DNA from: CAYRTD01 sp964528675
Lineage (GTDB): Bacteria; Bacteroidota; Bacteroidia; Bacteroidales; GCA-2748055
DNA length: 6,735 bases
Reading direction: 5' to 3'
NCBI GenBank assembly: GCA_964528675.1
Contig: CAZGTU010000181.1
Coordinates: forward strand, 1-6,735
Both the position numbers and the translations under genes were made by a program. Below the pieces are notes generated by a model, which was given only the letters and a program-made list of their open reading frames with translations, was not told where the DNA came from and did no database searches. Positions 6,713 through 6,735 of the stretch are shown piece after piece. Position 1 is the stretch's first letter, and each line of letters starts with the position of its first letter.

Positions 6713-6735
6713 AATTGTCCTACAATGAATTAATG

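Overview
The window looks like a piece of a Bacteroidota chromosome, most likely from an environmental polysaccharide degrader. The main evidence is a large secreted glycoside hydrolase that ends in a type IX secretion (T9SS) type A sorting domain. Supporting signs are A-rich leaders without a Shine-Dalgarno sequence before the rightward genes and a TAnnTTTG-type -7 promoter element. No rRNA, tRNA, CRISPR array or transposase gene is visible.

Layout from left to right. Positions 1-48 hold six perfect copies of an 8-bp tandem repeat, cut off by the window edge. Positions 61-1497 (minus strand) encode a complete sodium:solute symporter (SSS) family transporter. Positions 1498-2426 form an unusually long (929 bp) non-coding gap between divergent genes. 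The gap is rich in repeats. Its centre is a 271-bp long-inverted-repeat element (1853-2123) whose arms carry iterated cacagggga-type units, flanked by a possible target-site duplication. Further right is a pair of 23-bp direct repeats with REP-like hairpins. Positions 2427-6050 (plus strand) encode a 1207-residue glycoside hydrolase family 9 (GH9) enzyme, with a signal peptide, N-terminal beta-sandwich region, catalytic domain, three Ig-like modules and the T9SS C-terminal domain. Only 33 nt downstream, positions 6084-6689 encode a 201-residue secreted beta-rich protein of unknown function. It appears to stop short of the last strand of its fold and has no sorting domain. A small hairpin at 6694-6709 follows it.

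How the parts may work together: the GH9 enzyme and the small secreted protein are probably co-transcribed. The enzyme would be exported through Sec and then T9SS to the cell surface or medium, where it would cut a beta-linked glucan or a related polymer. The divergent SSS transporter may import a small solute, possibly a product of that hydrolysis, but nothing in the sequence fixes its substrate. No SusC/SusD pair is present, so this is not demonstrably a classical polysaccharide utilisation locus. I see no clear evidence of a wholly new system. The most unusual items are the long-inverted-repeat element and the divergent active-site signatures of the GH9 enzyme.
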